Shown piece after piece: positions 9,162-16,607 of a stretch of DNA of 64,000 nucleotides. This DNA is from Arthrobacter sp. CAN_C5 (lineage in GTDB: Bacteria; Actinomycetota; Actinomycetes; Actinomycetales; Micrococcaceae): positions 1,984,001-2,048,000 of the forward strand of contig NZ_JAGGMZ010000001.1 of assembly GCF_017875735.1 (NCBI RefSeq), in the 5' to 3' direction. A program made the translations under genes and the position numbers. How positions within the stretch are numbered: the stretch's first letter is position 1; every line of letters begins with the position of its first letter. The notes under the pieces were generated by a model that was not told the DNA's origin, did no database searches, and saw only the letters and a list, made by a program, of their open reading frames with translations.

Positions 9162-9620
9162 ATGAGCAAGCAGATCCGGCACGGCGCTGACGTACACAGT
9201 ATTACTGACGCGCGAACCCCTCATAGTGACGAAGTCCGCGGGCGGATGATCAAGTACTCCATTTCGATGGGGATCCGCCTGGTGTGTCTCGTTCTGGTGT
9301 TCTTCGTCGAGGGTTGGCTGCAGTGGGTGGTCATCGCGGGCGCGGTTGTCCTCCCCTACTTCGCCGTGATCTTCGCCAACGGAGGATCCGACACAAGCGA
9401 CATCCCGCACAGCCAGTCCCTCATTGACAATGTGCCGCTCCCAGCGCTTGAGCCCATGGCTCCGGCCCCGGTGGAGCCTGCCGACGATGTGCTGCAGGGC
9501 GAGATTATCGACGACGACATCGATCCCACTGCCATCCAGGACGCTGACCGTGAGTACATCGACCGTGAGTACATCGACCGTGAGTACATCGACCGTGACA
9601 AGGGCCGACCCACCGCATGA
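9162..9620 (+). CDS. DUF3099 domain membrane protein
   Basis: 152-aa protein with two hydrophobic segments (about residues 35-53 and 56-70) and the sequence SITDARTPHSDEVRGRMIKY typical of the actinobacterial DUF3099 family; its function is unknown. The ATG at 9162 is preferred over the overlapping GTG at 9159 because of TTGGAG upstream. The C-terminus is acidic and carries three REYID copies. It overlaps the next gene by ATGA and is probably co-translated with it. Confidence 0.8.
   Translation: MSKQIRHGADVHSITDARTPHSDEVRGRMIKYSISMGIRLVCLVLVFFVEGWLQWVVIAGAVVLPYFAVIFANGGSDTSDIPHSQSLIDNVPLPALEPMAPAPVEPADDVLQGEIIDDDIDPTAIQDADREYIDREYIDREYIDRDKGRPTA
9549..9593 (+). repeat. Three 15-bp in-frame tandem repeats (REYID)3
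   Basis: Unit CGTGAGTACATCGAC, three identical copies at 9549, 9564 and 9579, followed by a partial CGTGAC. The copies encode Arg-Glu-Tyr-Ile-Asp near the DUF3099 C-terminus. Perfect identity at DNA level indicates a recent expansion. Confidence 0.95.
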
Positions 9621-10048
9621 ACCTTCTTGACCAGCTGCAGCAGCTCAACCCTGCCCCGGACGAGCGGCCCGCGGAGGCTGTCTGCTCGCGCAAGGCCTGC
9701 CGCCTGCCGGCTGCCTGGCAGCTGCTCTGGAACAACCCCAAAATCCACACCCCAGACCGCCGCAAGACCTGGGTGGCCTGTGCCGACCACCGGGACTGGC
9801 TTGAGGACTACCTGCAGACCCGTGGTCTGTGGAAGGAGACCCTTCCCCTGGCTGGGTCCCACCCGGAGGGGAACCCTTCACAAGGCACGGCATCGGGAGG
9901 AAGCAGCCCCGCTGACAGCACCACCGGAGAAAGTGCCACCGGAGAAAGCACCAACGCAGAGAGCGCCACCGCGGACAACACCACCGGAGCAAGTGCCACT
10001 GCAGAGAGTGCCACGGCGGAAAATTCTACTGGCGGGAACACGGACTAG
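9617..10048 (+). CDS. Hypothetical protein with conserved N-terminal half and Ser/Thr/Ala-rich tail
   Basis: 143-aa protein of unknown function. Residues 1 to about 75 look folded and contain two cysteines spaced by four (CSRKAC) plus a CADHRDW segment, which might bind a metal. Residues about 88-143 are low-complexity repeats of the type (S/T)(T/A)-G/A-E-S-(A/T). It starts inside the DUF3099 stop (ATGA) and its stop abuts the SURF1 start (TAGATG), so three genes appear translationally coupled. A role linked to the membrane or to cytochrome oxidase assembly is inference only. Confidence 0.7.
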   Translation: MNLLDQLQQLNPAPDERPAEAVCSRKACRLPAAWQLLWNNPKIHTPDRRKTWVACADHRDWLEDYLQTRGLWKETLPLAGSHPEGNPSQGTASGGSSPADSTTGESATGESTNAESATADNTTGASATAESATAENSTGGNTD

Positions 10049-10885
10049 ATGTACCGGTTCCTTATCTCACCCCGCTGGCTCGGTTGGCTGGCGCTCGTGA
10101 CTGTCCTGGCCCTCGCCTGCGGTGCGCTCGGCATGTGGCAGTTGGACCGTCGGGATCAGCTGGCTGACACGATCGAGCGGATCGAGGCCAACTACGATCA
10201 GCCGGCGGCGCCCTATGCTGCTGGGTCCGCTGATTTCAGGTCCTTCGACCCGGCGGAGGAGTGGCTGCCCCTTGAGCTGACCGGCACCTATGACACGGCC
10301 AACCAGCTTGTGGTCCGTAACCGCCCCTTCAGCGGGCGGCCGGGCTACGAGGTGCTGGTGCCACTGCAGCTCCCCGACGGGTCAGCCGTGGTCATCAACC
10401 GGGGCTGGCTTCCCATCGGCAACGATGAGGCGGGACGTCCCGACGCTTTCCCGCAACCGCCAGAGGGTGAAGTGACGGTGACCGCCAGGATCAAACCCGG
10501 TGAGCCAGAGCTGAATCGCGGCGCGCCCGACGGCCAGATCCCGTCGATTGACCTCACCCGGTACCAGGAGGTGGTCGACTACGACCTGCAGACCGGTGCT
10601 TACGGCCTGATGTCGGCAGAGAGTCCCAGCCCCGCGACGTCGCCCCAGATCTTCCCCCGTCCCTACCTGGACTCCGGACCACACCTGTCCTACTCGATGC
10701 AGTGGTTTGCGTTCGGCGCCCTCCTCTTCGTCGGCTTCGGCTACGCCGCCCGACAGCAGCAGCGTTCCGATGAGGAAGACCTGGCGGAAGCCAACGGCAC
10801 CGTGCAGGCCGCGCCGGTCAGGCGACAGCGCCGGCCGACCGCCGAGGAAGAAGAGGACGCCTATCTCGACGCGCGCGGCTACTAG
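10049..10885 (+). CDS. SURF1 family protein (cytochrome c oxidase assembly)
   Basis: 278-aa membrane protein with a hydrophobic segment near residues 10-28, a large extracytoplasmic domain, and a second hydrophobic segment near 212-230, the two-TM topology of SURF1. Family marks seen are LGMWQLDRR, VNRGW-like VVINRGWLP, and HLSYSMQWFAFG at the second TM. SURF1 helps insert heme a into cytochrome oxidase subunit I; ctaA and ctaB later in this window make that heme. The gene follows its neighbour with no gap and converges on the ABC-F gene. Confidence 0.9.
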   Translation: MYRFLISPRWLGWLALVTVLALACGALGMWQLDRRDQLADTIERIEANYDQPAAPYAAGSADFRSFDPAEEWLPLELTGTYDTANQLVVRNRPFSGRPGYEVLVPLQLPDGSAVVINRGWLPIGNDEAGRPDAFPQPPEGEVTVTARIKPGEPELNRGAPDGQIPSIDLTRYQEVVDYDLQTGAYGLMSAESPSPATSPQIFPRPYLDSGPHLSYSMQWFAFGALLFVGFGYAARQQQRSDEEDLAEANGTVQAAPVRRQRRPTAEEEEDAYLDARGY

Positions 10886-11030
10886 CGGACGGCTTCCAGG
10901 CAGCGGACGGCTTCCAGGTCGGTTGCAGCCAGCTCCGCCGTAGTCACGCTCACTGTAGTCACGCTCAGCAGTAGCCGGGCTCGCAAGAACCCGGCCCGCA
11001 CTCTCTAGGCCATCGTTCTAGGCCATCGTC
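10885..11030. repeat. Three consecutive short tandem duplications between two convergent genes
   Basis: Three different pairs: unit GCGGACGGCTTCCAGGCA (from 10885 and 10903), unit GTAGTCACGCTCA (from 10940 and 10955, period 15), and CTAGGCCATCGTT/C (11005-11017 and 11018-11030). The last one duplicates the stop codon and final codons of the ABC-F gene. A weak hairpin GCCGGG..CCCGGC (10974-10995) lies between them. Confidence 0.85.
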
Positions 11031-12616
11031 ACCAGGTCGAGGTAATCGTCGCTCCACAGGTCCTCGACGCCGTCGGGCAGCAGGACGACCCGCTCCGGGT
11101 TCAGTGCTTCCACTGCCCCCTCGTCGTGGCTGACCAGGACAACCGCGCCGCTGTAGTTGCGGAGCGCATCGAGAATTTCTGCGCGGCTCGCGGGGTCGAG
11201 GTTGTTGGTCGGTTCATCGAGGAGCAGGACATTCGCTGACGACGCGACGATCGTGGCCAGGGCCAGTCTCGTCTTCTCACCACCGGAAAGCACGCCCGCA
11301 GGCTTGTCGACGTCGTCACCCGTGAACAGGAACGACCCGAGAACACCACGGACCTCCGCGTCTTTCATGTCCGGCGCCGACGAGCGCATGTTCTCCAGCA
11401 CGGTCCGCTCGGTATCGAGGGTTTCGTGCTCCTGGGCGTAGTAGCCCACCTTCAGGCCGTGGCCGGGGATGACCTCGCCGGTATCGGGCTTGTCAACGCC
11501 CGCCAGCATCCGCAGCAGGGTGGTTTTGCCTGCACCGTTGAGTCCGAGGATCACGACCTTCGATCCCCTGTCGATGGCCAGGTCGACGTCGGTGAAGATC
11601 TCCAGTGACCCGTAGGACTTGCTGAGACCCTCAGCGGTCATCGGCGTCTTGCCACACGGCGAGGGTTCGGGGAAGCGCAGGGCGGCGACGCGGTCCTGCG
11701 CACGGACCGCTTCCAGCCCGCCAAGGAGACGTTCGGCGCGCTTCGCCATGTTCTGCGCGGCGACGGCCTTGGTGGCCTTCGCGCGCATCTTGTTGGCCTG
11801 ATCCATGAGAACCTGGGCCTTCTTCTCCGTGTTGGCACGCTCACGCTTCCGCGCGCGCTCGTCTGTTTCACGCTGCTGCAGGTAGCGCTTCCAGCCGATG
11901 TTGTAGATGTCGATCGTGGCGCGGTTGGCGTCCAGGTGGAATACCTTGTTCACCGTCGCCTCCAGGAGGTCCACATCGTGGCTGATCACGATCAGTCCAC
12001 CCTGGTGGTTCTTCAGGAATTCCCGCAGCCAGGTGATGGAATCGGCGTCGAGGTGGTTGGTGGGCTCATCGAGGAGCATCGTCTCGGCACCCGAATAGAG
12101 AATGCGCGCCAGCTCGACACGACGGCGCTGGCCACCGGAAAGGGTGCTCAAGGACTGGTTGAGGATCCGGTCCGGGAGGGCAAGGTTGGAGGAGATGGCA
12201 GCAGCTTCGGCTTCTGCCGCGTAGCCGCCGTGGGCGAGGAACTCCGCCTCAATCCGGTCGTAGCGGGCCATGGCCTTGTCACGCACCGCGTTGTTCTCGC
12301 TGGCCATGTCTTCCTGGGCCGCGCGGAGCTTGGTGACGACGACGTCCAGGTTGCGGGCGGACAGGATGCGGTCGCGTGCCAGCTGGGCCATGTCCGGGGT
12401 GCGCGGATCCTGGGGCAGGTAACCGATCTCACCCTTGCGGCTGACGGTGCCGCCGGCGGGCAGCCCCTCCCCCGCCATGACGCGGGTGAGTGTGGTCTTA
12501 CCGGCACCGTTGCGCCCCACCAGGCCAATCTTGTCCCCGCGGTCAACACGGAATGACACCGCATCCATGAGCAGGCGTGCTCCCGCGCGCAGCTCTAAGT
12601 TCGAGACGGTAATCAA
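11018..12616 (-). CDS. ABC-F family ATPase (ribosome-associated type)
   Basis: 532-aa protein with two ABC domains and no membrane segments. The first Walker A is GRNGAGKTT with signature TLSGGQRRR and B-motif MLLDEPTNHLD. The second is GLNGAGKTT, VLSGGEKTR and LLLDEPTNNLD. A charged linker rich in Lys, Arg and Ala (about residues 240-300) corresponds to the P-site tRNA interaction motif region. ABC-F proteins act on the ribosome in translation or antibiotic protection; the subfamily cannot be fixed here. The start is a TTG (12614-12616) with GAAAGG upstream. Confidence 0.9.
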   Translation of the reverse strand: MITVSNLELRAGARLLMDAVSFRVDRGDKIGLVGRNGAGKTTLTRVMAGEGLPAGGTVSRKGEIGYLPQDPRTPDMAQLARDRILSARNLDVVVTKLRAAQEDMASENNAVRDKAMARYDRIEAEFLAHGGYAAEAEAAAISSNLALPDRILNQSLSTLSGGQRRRVELARILYSGAETMLLDEPTNHLDADSITWLREFLKNHQGGLIVISHDVDLLEATVNKVFHLDANRATIDIYNIGWKRYLQQRETDERARKRERANTEKKAQVLMDQANKMRAKATKAVAAQNMAKRAERLLGGLEAVRAQDRVAALRFPEPSPCGKTPMTAEGLSKSYGSLEIFTDVDLAIDRGSKVVILGLNGAGKTTLLRMLAGVDKPDTGEVIPGHGLKVGYYAQEHETLDTERTVLENMRSSAPDMKDAEVRGVLGSFLFTGDDVDKPAGVLSGGEKTRLALATIVASSANVLLLDEPTNNLDPASRAEILDALRNYSGAVVLVSHDEGAVEALNPERVVLLPDGVEDLWSDDYLDLVTMA

Positions 12617-12674
12617 TTACGTGGCCTTTCAATGGACGGGTCCGCACCATCGGATGGTTGCTGGATGCCTAGTT

Positions 12675-12691
12675 TTGTAGGAAACCTACAA
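12675..12691. promoter_or_regulatory. Perfect palindrome upstream of bioY (candidate biotin operator)
   Basis: TTGTAGG-AAA-CCTACAA, a perfect 7-bp inverted repeat with a 3-bp centre, located 77 bp before the bioY ATG and 59 bp before the divergent ABC-F start. Its size and symmetry fit a dimeric repressor. The regulator is unknown; BirA- or GntR/TetR-type biotin repressors are candidates. Confidence 0.5.
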
Positions 12692-12767
12692 GCGAATTTG
12701 GATCCGGGGGCACTAATCTCAGTAAGTGACGGCAAGCTGTTGTCGATAACTAACAGAAAGAGCCATC

Positions 12768-13424
12768 ATGCGTCTGAAGAATCAGGTTCCGGCGGCCGCC
12801 GCTGTGGATACTCCCACTCACGCCAGGCGCCGCTGGAATGCCACGGATCTTTCGCTGATCGCGGTCTTCGCGGCCTTGGTGGCCGCTCTTGCAATCCTAC
12901 CCGCTATCCCCGTCGGCCCGCTCGGTGTGCCGCTGACCCTCCAGACCCTCGCCGTCATGGTCACGGGAATTGTCCTCGGCCCGGGCCGAGGATTCGCGGC
13001 GGTGGCCCTGTATCTGGTCGTCGGACTGGCCGGACTTCCCATTTTCAGCGGCTTCAGCGGGGGTGTCGGGGTTCTCGCGGGCCCGTCCGCCGGGTACCTG
13101 CTGGCCTTTCCCCTTGCCGCGCTGGTCGCCGGTTTCCTGGCACGACTGGTGCTGGCCAGGGTCCAAAGGTTCCGGTACGCAGCTCTTTTCGCGGCCTGCC
13201 TGGTCAGCAGCCTGCTGGTCATCCATCCCCTCGGTATTGCGGGTCTGATGATCAACGGAAAGCTGGATCTGATGGCAGCCGTCGCCGCCGACGTCATCTA
13301 TTTGCCCGGCGATGTGCTGAAAAACCTGGTCGCCGCGGCCATCGGGCTGAGCGTGCACCGTGCGTTCCCCCGGTTGATCGGTACCGGTCGGCGCCCGGTA
13401 ACCGCCGCCGGGACTGCTTCCTGA
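12768..13424 (+). CDS. bioY: Biotin ECF transporter substrate-binding subunit BioY
   Basis: 218-aa membrane protein with about six hydrophobic segments. It shows the BioY signatures: PVGPLGVPLTLQTLAVM, the glycine-rich turn GLAGLPIFSGFSGG, and GPSAGYLLAF. It binds biotin in the membrane and works with the BioM ATPase and BioN transmembrane protein encoded directly downstream. AAAGAG lies before the ATG. The palindrome upstream suggests biotin-dependent control. Confidence 0.95.
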   Translation: MRLKNQVPAAAAVDTPTHARRRWNATDLSLIAVFAALVAALAILPAIPVGPLGVPLTLQTLAVMVTGIVLGPGRGFAAVALYLVVGLAGLPIFSGFSGGVGVLAGPSAGYLLAFPLAALVAGFLARLVLARVQRFRYAALFAACLVSSLLVIHPLGIAGLMINGKLDLMAAVAADVIYLPGDVLKNLVAAAIGLSVHRAFPRLIGTGRRPVTAAGTAS

Positions 13425-13449
13425 GCGGGCGGTCGCACCGGATAAAACC

Positions 13450-14166
13450 ATGATTGTCTTTGAGGGTGCCGCGGTCAGCGTCACGGGACCGGAGGGTGAG
13501 CGCCGGATCCTGGCGCCCCTTAACCTCAGTCTCACCGAGCGTCGGATCGCGGTGATCGGTGCCAATGGGTCGGGTAAATCCACCCTGCTGAAGCTCATCA
13601 ACGGCCTGGTCCCCCCTACGGCCGGACGGGTGGCGGTGGAGGGACTCGACACGGTCAAGGCCGGCCGGGCGGTCCGCCAGCGCGTCGGGTTCGTCTTCAC
13701 CGATCCCTTGTCGCAACTCGTGATGCCCACGGGACTCGAAGACGTGGAGCTGTCGTTGCGCGCCCGTCTCCGGAACCCCACCGAACGACGGACCGCCGCC
13801 CTGGCTGTCCTGGAGCGCCTGGGGCTGGCGTCCCTGGCCGAGCAGAGTATCTATGACCTTTCGGGTGGTGAGCGGCAGCTGATGGCACTGGCTGCCGTCC
13901 TCGCCGTCGACCCCGGCATCCTTGTGGCCGACGAACCCACCACCCTCCTGGACCTGCGCAATGAGCGCCGGGTCCGGCGGCTGTTCAGCGGCCTGGACCA
14001 GCAGCTGGTCTTCACGACGCATGACCTGGAGTTCGCGGGCGACAGCGACCGGGTTTTAGTGATCGACGACGGACGACTGGTGTTCGACGGCGCTCCCCGC
14101 ACCGCCATCGACCACTACCGCCGCCTGCACCTGGACGCGGAAGCGCTGCCGGGAGACGACCGGTGA
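13450..14166 (+). CDS. bioM: Biotin ECF transporter ATPase BioM
   Basis: 238-aa ECF-type ATP-binding subunit that powers biotin uptake. It has Walker A GANGSGKST, Q-loop FVFTDPLSQLV, signature LSGGERQL, Walker B ILVADEPTTLLD and H-loop TTHD. Walker A sits at about residues 37-45 and overall length is normal. It begins 25 bp after bioY and overlaps bioN by four bases (GTGA). Confidence 0.93.
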   Translation: MIVFEGAAVSVTGPEGERRILAPLNLSLTERRIAVIGANGSGKSTLLKLINGLVPPTAGRVAVEGLDTVKAGRAVRQRVGFVFTDPLSQLVMPTGLEDVELSLRARLRNPTERRTAALAVLERLGLASLAEQSIYDLSGGERQLMALAAVLAVDPGILVADEPTTLLDLRNERRVRRLFSGLDQQLVFTTHDLEFAGDSDRVLVIDDGRLVFDGAPRTAIDHYRRLHLDAEALPGDDR

Positions 14167-14798
14167 GGGGCCACGGAAGCCTGTTGGGCACCTACGTGGA
14201 GGGTGACTCGCGGCTGCACCGCGCTCCTCTATGGTCGAAGGGCCTCGCCGTCCTGCTCCTGTCGACGGGCGTACTGCTGGCCAATCGTCCCGCGGTCACC
14301 GGGGCGGCCCTGGTGCTGGTCGTCGTCGGGTATCTGGTGGGTGCTCGGCTGGCGCCGGTGCACCTGTGGCGGCCGTTGGCCCCGGTCTGGCCGATGCTGG
14401 TCATCCTCGGCGGGTACCAGGTGATCGTCAACGGCCCTGCGCCGGCGGTGCTGCTCGTGGGGAACATTGCCACCTGTCTCCTGGCTGCCCGCCTGCTCAC
14501 CCTGACCACCGAGGGGCAGCGTCTGCTGGATGGGCTGGTAACCCTTGCCGTCCCGTTCCGCCGGGTGGGAGCAGATCCGGAGCGGTTTGGGCTGACCCTT
14601 GCCCTCATGACCCGCAGCATTCCCTACCTTGTCGGCTCGGTCGCTGACGTCCGGGACGCGGCGAGGGCGCGCGGCCTGGAGCGGAACCCGCGGGCCCTGG
14701 TCATCCCGGTGGTCATCGGCGCGGTCGCCTACGCGCACCAGACCGGTGAAGCGCTGGCTGCCCGCGGGCTTGGCGAGTCCGGCCCGGAGGATGGCTAA
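14163..14798 (+). CDS. bioN: Biotin ECF transporter transmembrane subunit BioN
   Basis: 211-aa energy-coupling (T) subunit with five or so hydrophobic segments. The two Ala-Arg-Gly coupling-helix motifs of the family are visible: ARARGLERNP (about residues 168-177) and ALAARGLGE near the C-terminus. These contact the ATPase. The GTG start overlaps the bioM stop. The operon ends in the strong hairpin at 14859-14902. Confidence 0.92.
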   Translation: MRGHGSLLGTYVEGDSRLHRAPLWSKGLAVLLLSTGVLLANRPAVTGAALVLVVVGYLVGARLAPVHLWRPLAPVWPMLVILGGYQVIVNGPAPAVLLVGNIATCLLAARLLTLTTEGQRLLDGLVTLAVPFRRVGADPERFGLTLALMTRSIPYLVGSVADVRDAARARGLERNPRALVIPVVIGAVAYAHQTGEALAARGLGESGPEDG

Positions 14799-14858
14799 CG
14801 CACCAGGAAACGGCGACCGCAGTGAAAATGGCAGCCGCAGAACGGCCGGCACAGCAGA

Positions 14859-14902
14859 AAAACGGCAGCCGCACCAGAAATATCTGGTGCGGCTGCCGTT
14901 TT
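14859..14902. terminator. Bidirectional intrinsic terminator after bioYMN
   Basis: A perfect 20-bp inverted repeat (from AAAACGGCAGCCG to its complement) with loop AATA, flanked by A4 and T4, 60 bp after bioN. It is symmetric, so it can stop transcripts from both bioN and the oppositely oriented sufT end. Confidence 0.9.
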
Positions 14903-14929
14903 ACACTGCGGACTACCGGATCGCCCTGT

Positions 14930-14997
14930 CCTGAATGCTGCGCCGTCCTAAATACTGCGTTGTCTTGAATCCTGCGTTGTCTTGAATCCTGCGCTGT
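14930..14997. repeat. Four degenerate 17-bp tandem repeats
   Basis: Units start at 14930, 14947, 14964 and 14981; consensus CTTGAATCCTGCGTTGT with one to four changes. They lie between the terminator and the sufT stop codon (15005). No coding role is apparent. Confidence 0.85.
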
Positions 14998-15004
14998 CCT
15001 AGAC

Positions 15005-15334
15005 CTAGATGTTGAACCCGAGGGCCCGCATCTGGTCGCGGCCGTCCTCGGTGATCTTCTCGGGACCCCAGGGCGGCATCCACACCCAGTTCAGACGCCA
15101 GTCGTCGACGACCCCGTCGAGCGACTGCCCCACCTGCTCCTCGATGACGTCCGTCAGCGGGCAGGCCGCCGTCGTGAGCGTCATGTCGATCAGGAGGGCG
15201 CCGTCGTCGGCGTACTTGAGCCCGTAGAGGAGACCCAGGTCGACGATGTTGACGCCCAGCTCGGGGTCAATCACGTCCTTGAGGGCTTCCTCGACGTCGT
15301 CTATCGCGGTCTGTCCCGCGTTCACTTCACTCAT
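15005..15334 (-). CDS. sufT: SufT-like metal-sulfur cluster assembly factor (DUF59/MIP18)
   Basis: 109-aa protein of the MIP18/PaaD-like family, implicated in maturation of Fe-S proteins. It has DVIDPELGVNIVDLGL and the conserved cysteine in TTAACPLTDVIE, plus the C-terminal WVWMPPWGPEKIT typical of SufT partners. It is the last gene of the suf operon, 46 bp after sufC. Confidence 0.9.
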   Translation of the reverse strand: MSEVNAGQTAIDDVEEALKDVIDPELGVNIVDLGLLYGLKYADDGALLIDMTLTTAACPLTDVIEEQVGQSLDGVVDDWRLNWVWMPPWGPEKITEDGRDQMRALGFNI

Positions 15335-15380
15335 TGTTGTCTACCTTCTCGAAGCGTTACCGAGCTCACTACCAACGAAC

Positions 15381-16169
15381 CTAGGCGCCGGCCGGGGCAG
15401 CAGCTGAAGCCGGGGCGGGGGTTCCGAAGCGGTCGTAGCCTTCGGCCTCAAGCCGGTCGGCCAGCTCGGGGCCACCCTGCTCGGCGATCCTGCCGTCGAC
15501 GAACACGTGCACAAAGTCAGGCTTGATGTAGCGCAGGATCCGTGTGTAGTGGGTAATCAACAGGGTACCCATTCCGCCCTTGGAGTGCTCGCGGTTGACG
15601 CCCTCTGAAACCACTTTGAGCGCGTCGACGTCGAGGCCGGAGTCGGTCTCGTCGAGGATGGCGAAGCGGGGCTTGAAGAGCTCGAGCTGGAGGATCTCGA
15701 CGCGCTTTTTCTCGCCGCCGGAGAAGCCCTCGTTGACGTTGCGCTGGGCGAAGTCGGCGTCGATGCGCAGCTGCGACATCGCTTCCTTGACGTCCTTGGT
15801 CCAGTGGCGCAGGCTCGGGGCCTTGCCGTCCAGGGCGGTCTTCGCGGTGCGCAGGAAGTTGGTCATGGTCACGCCGGGCACCTCAACGGGGTACTGCATG
15901 GCCAGGAAGAGGCCTGCGCGGGCACGCTCGTCGACGCTCATGTCGAGGACGTCCTCACCGTCGAGGGTGATGGATCCGCTGTCCACGAGGTACCGGGGGT
16001 GGCCGGCGATCGTGGAGGCGAGGGTTGACTTGCCGGAACCGTTGGGCCCCATGATGGCGTGGGACTCGCCGGTGTTGATGGTCAGGCTGACGCCTTTGAG
16101 GATCTGCTTCCGGGCCCCCTGCTCCGTCTCGATGCTGACGTGGAGGTCCTTGATTTCAAGGGTGGACAT
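15381..16169 (-). CDS. sufC: Fe-S cluster assembly ATPase SufC
   Basis: 262-aa ABC-type ATPase of the SufBCD scaffold, which builds Fe-S clusters in the cytoplasm. It has Walker A GPNGSGKST (about residues 39-47), signature GFSGGEKKR and Walker B FAILDETDSGLD, where ETDSGLD is SufC-specific. The C-terminus ends in an Ala/Pro-rich stretch. GGAG lies before the ATG. It lies 78 bp downstream of the Rieske gene. Confidence 0.97.
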   Translation of the reverse strand: MSTLEIKDLHVSIETEQGARKQILKGVSLTINTGESHAIMGPNGSGKSTLASTIAGHPRYLVDSGSITLDGEDVLDMSVDERARAGLFLAMQYPVEVPGVTMTNFLRTAKTALDGKAPSLRHWTKDVKEAMSQLRIDADFAQRNVNEGFSGGEKKRVEILQLELFKPRFAILDETDSGLDVDALKVVSEGVNREHSKGGMGTLLITHYTRILRYIKPDFVHVFVDGRIAEQGGPELADRLEAEGYDRFGTPAPASAAAPAGA

Positions 16170-16247
16170 CTGTGGTTCTCCTTCGCGCCCTGCGTGGCAG
16201 GGAGTGCAATGTGGGTTAGACCGTGGTGGTCGAAAGTGTGTGGGTGG

Positions 16248-16607
16248 CTAACCGAGGTCAGGGACAGCGGCACCGTTGGTGACGGTGCTGATGTCCACGT
16301 AGACCTCGTCGCCGTGGATTTCCAGGGCAAACACCGGGACGGGTTCGTAGGCTGGCAGCTGCAGCGGGGCACCGCTGCGCAGGTCGAACTGCGACCCGTG
16401 GCCCCAGCACTCGATGACGCACCCCTCGACGTCGCCCTCGGAGAGGGAGATGTCGGCGTGGGAGCAGGTGTCTCCGAGGGCGTGGATGGCGCCCTCGGAG
16501 TCCTTCACCACTGCCACCGGGTAGTCGTCGATCAGGATGCGCAGTGCCTGCCGGACCTCAATGTCGTTGACATTGCAGACCAGCTCGCCCTTCGGTGCGT
16601 CGGCCAT
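16248..16607 (-). CDS. Rieske-type ferredoxin in the suf operon
   Basis: 119-aa protein with the Rieske [2Fe-2S] ligands: CSH (C46/H48 region, DTCSHADISL) and CWGHGSQFDLRSG about 17 residues later, the CxH-x17-CxxH pattern. It resembles small ferredoxin subunits of non-heme oxygenases, but its place between sufD and sufC points to electron delivery or another role in cluster assembly. Start and sufD stop overlap (TAATG). Confidence 0.9.
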   Translation of the reverse strand: MADAPKGELVCNVNDIEVRQALRILIDDYPVAVVKDSEGAIHALGDTCSHADISLSEGDVEGCVIECWGHGSQFDLRSGAPLQLPAYEPVPVFALEIHGDEVYVDISTVTNGAAVPDLG

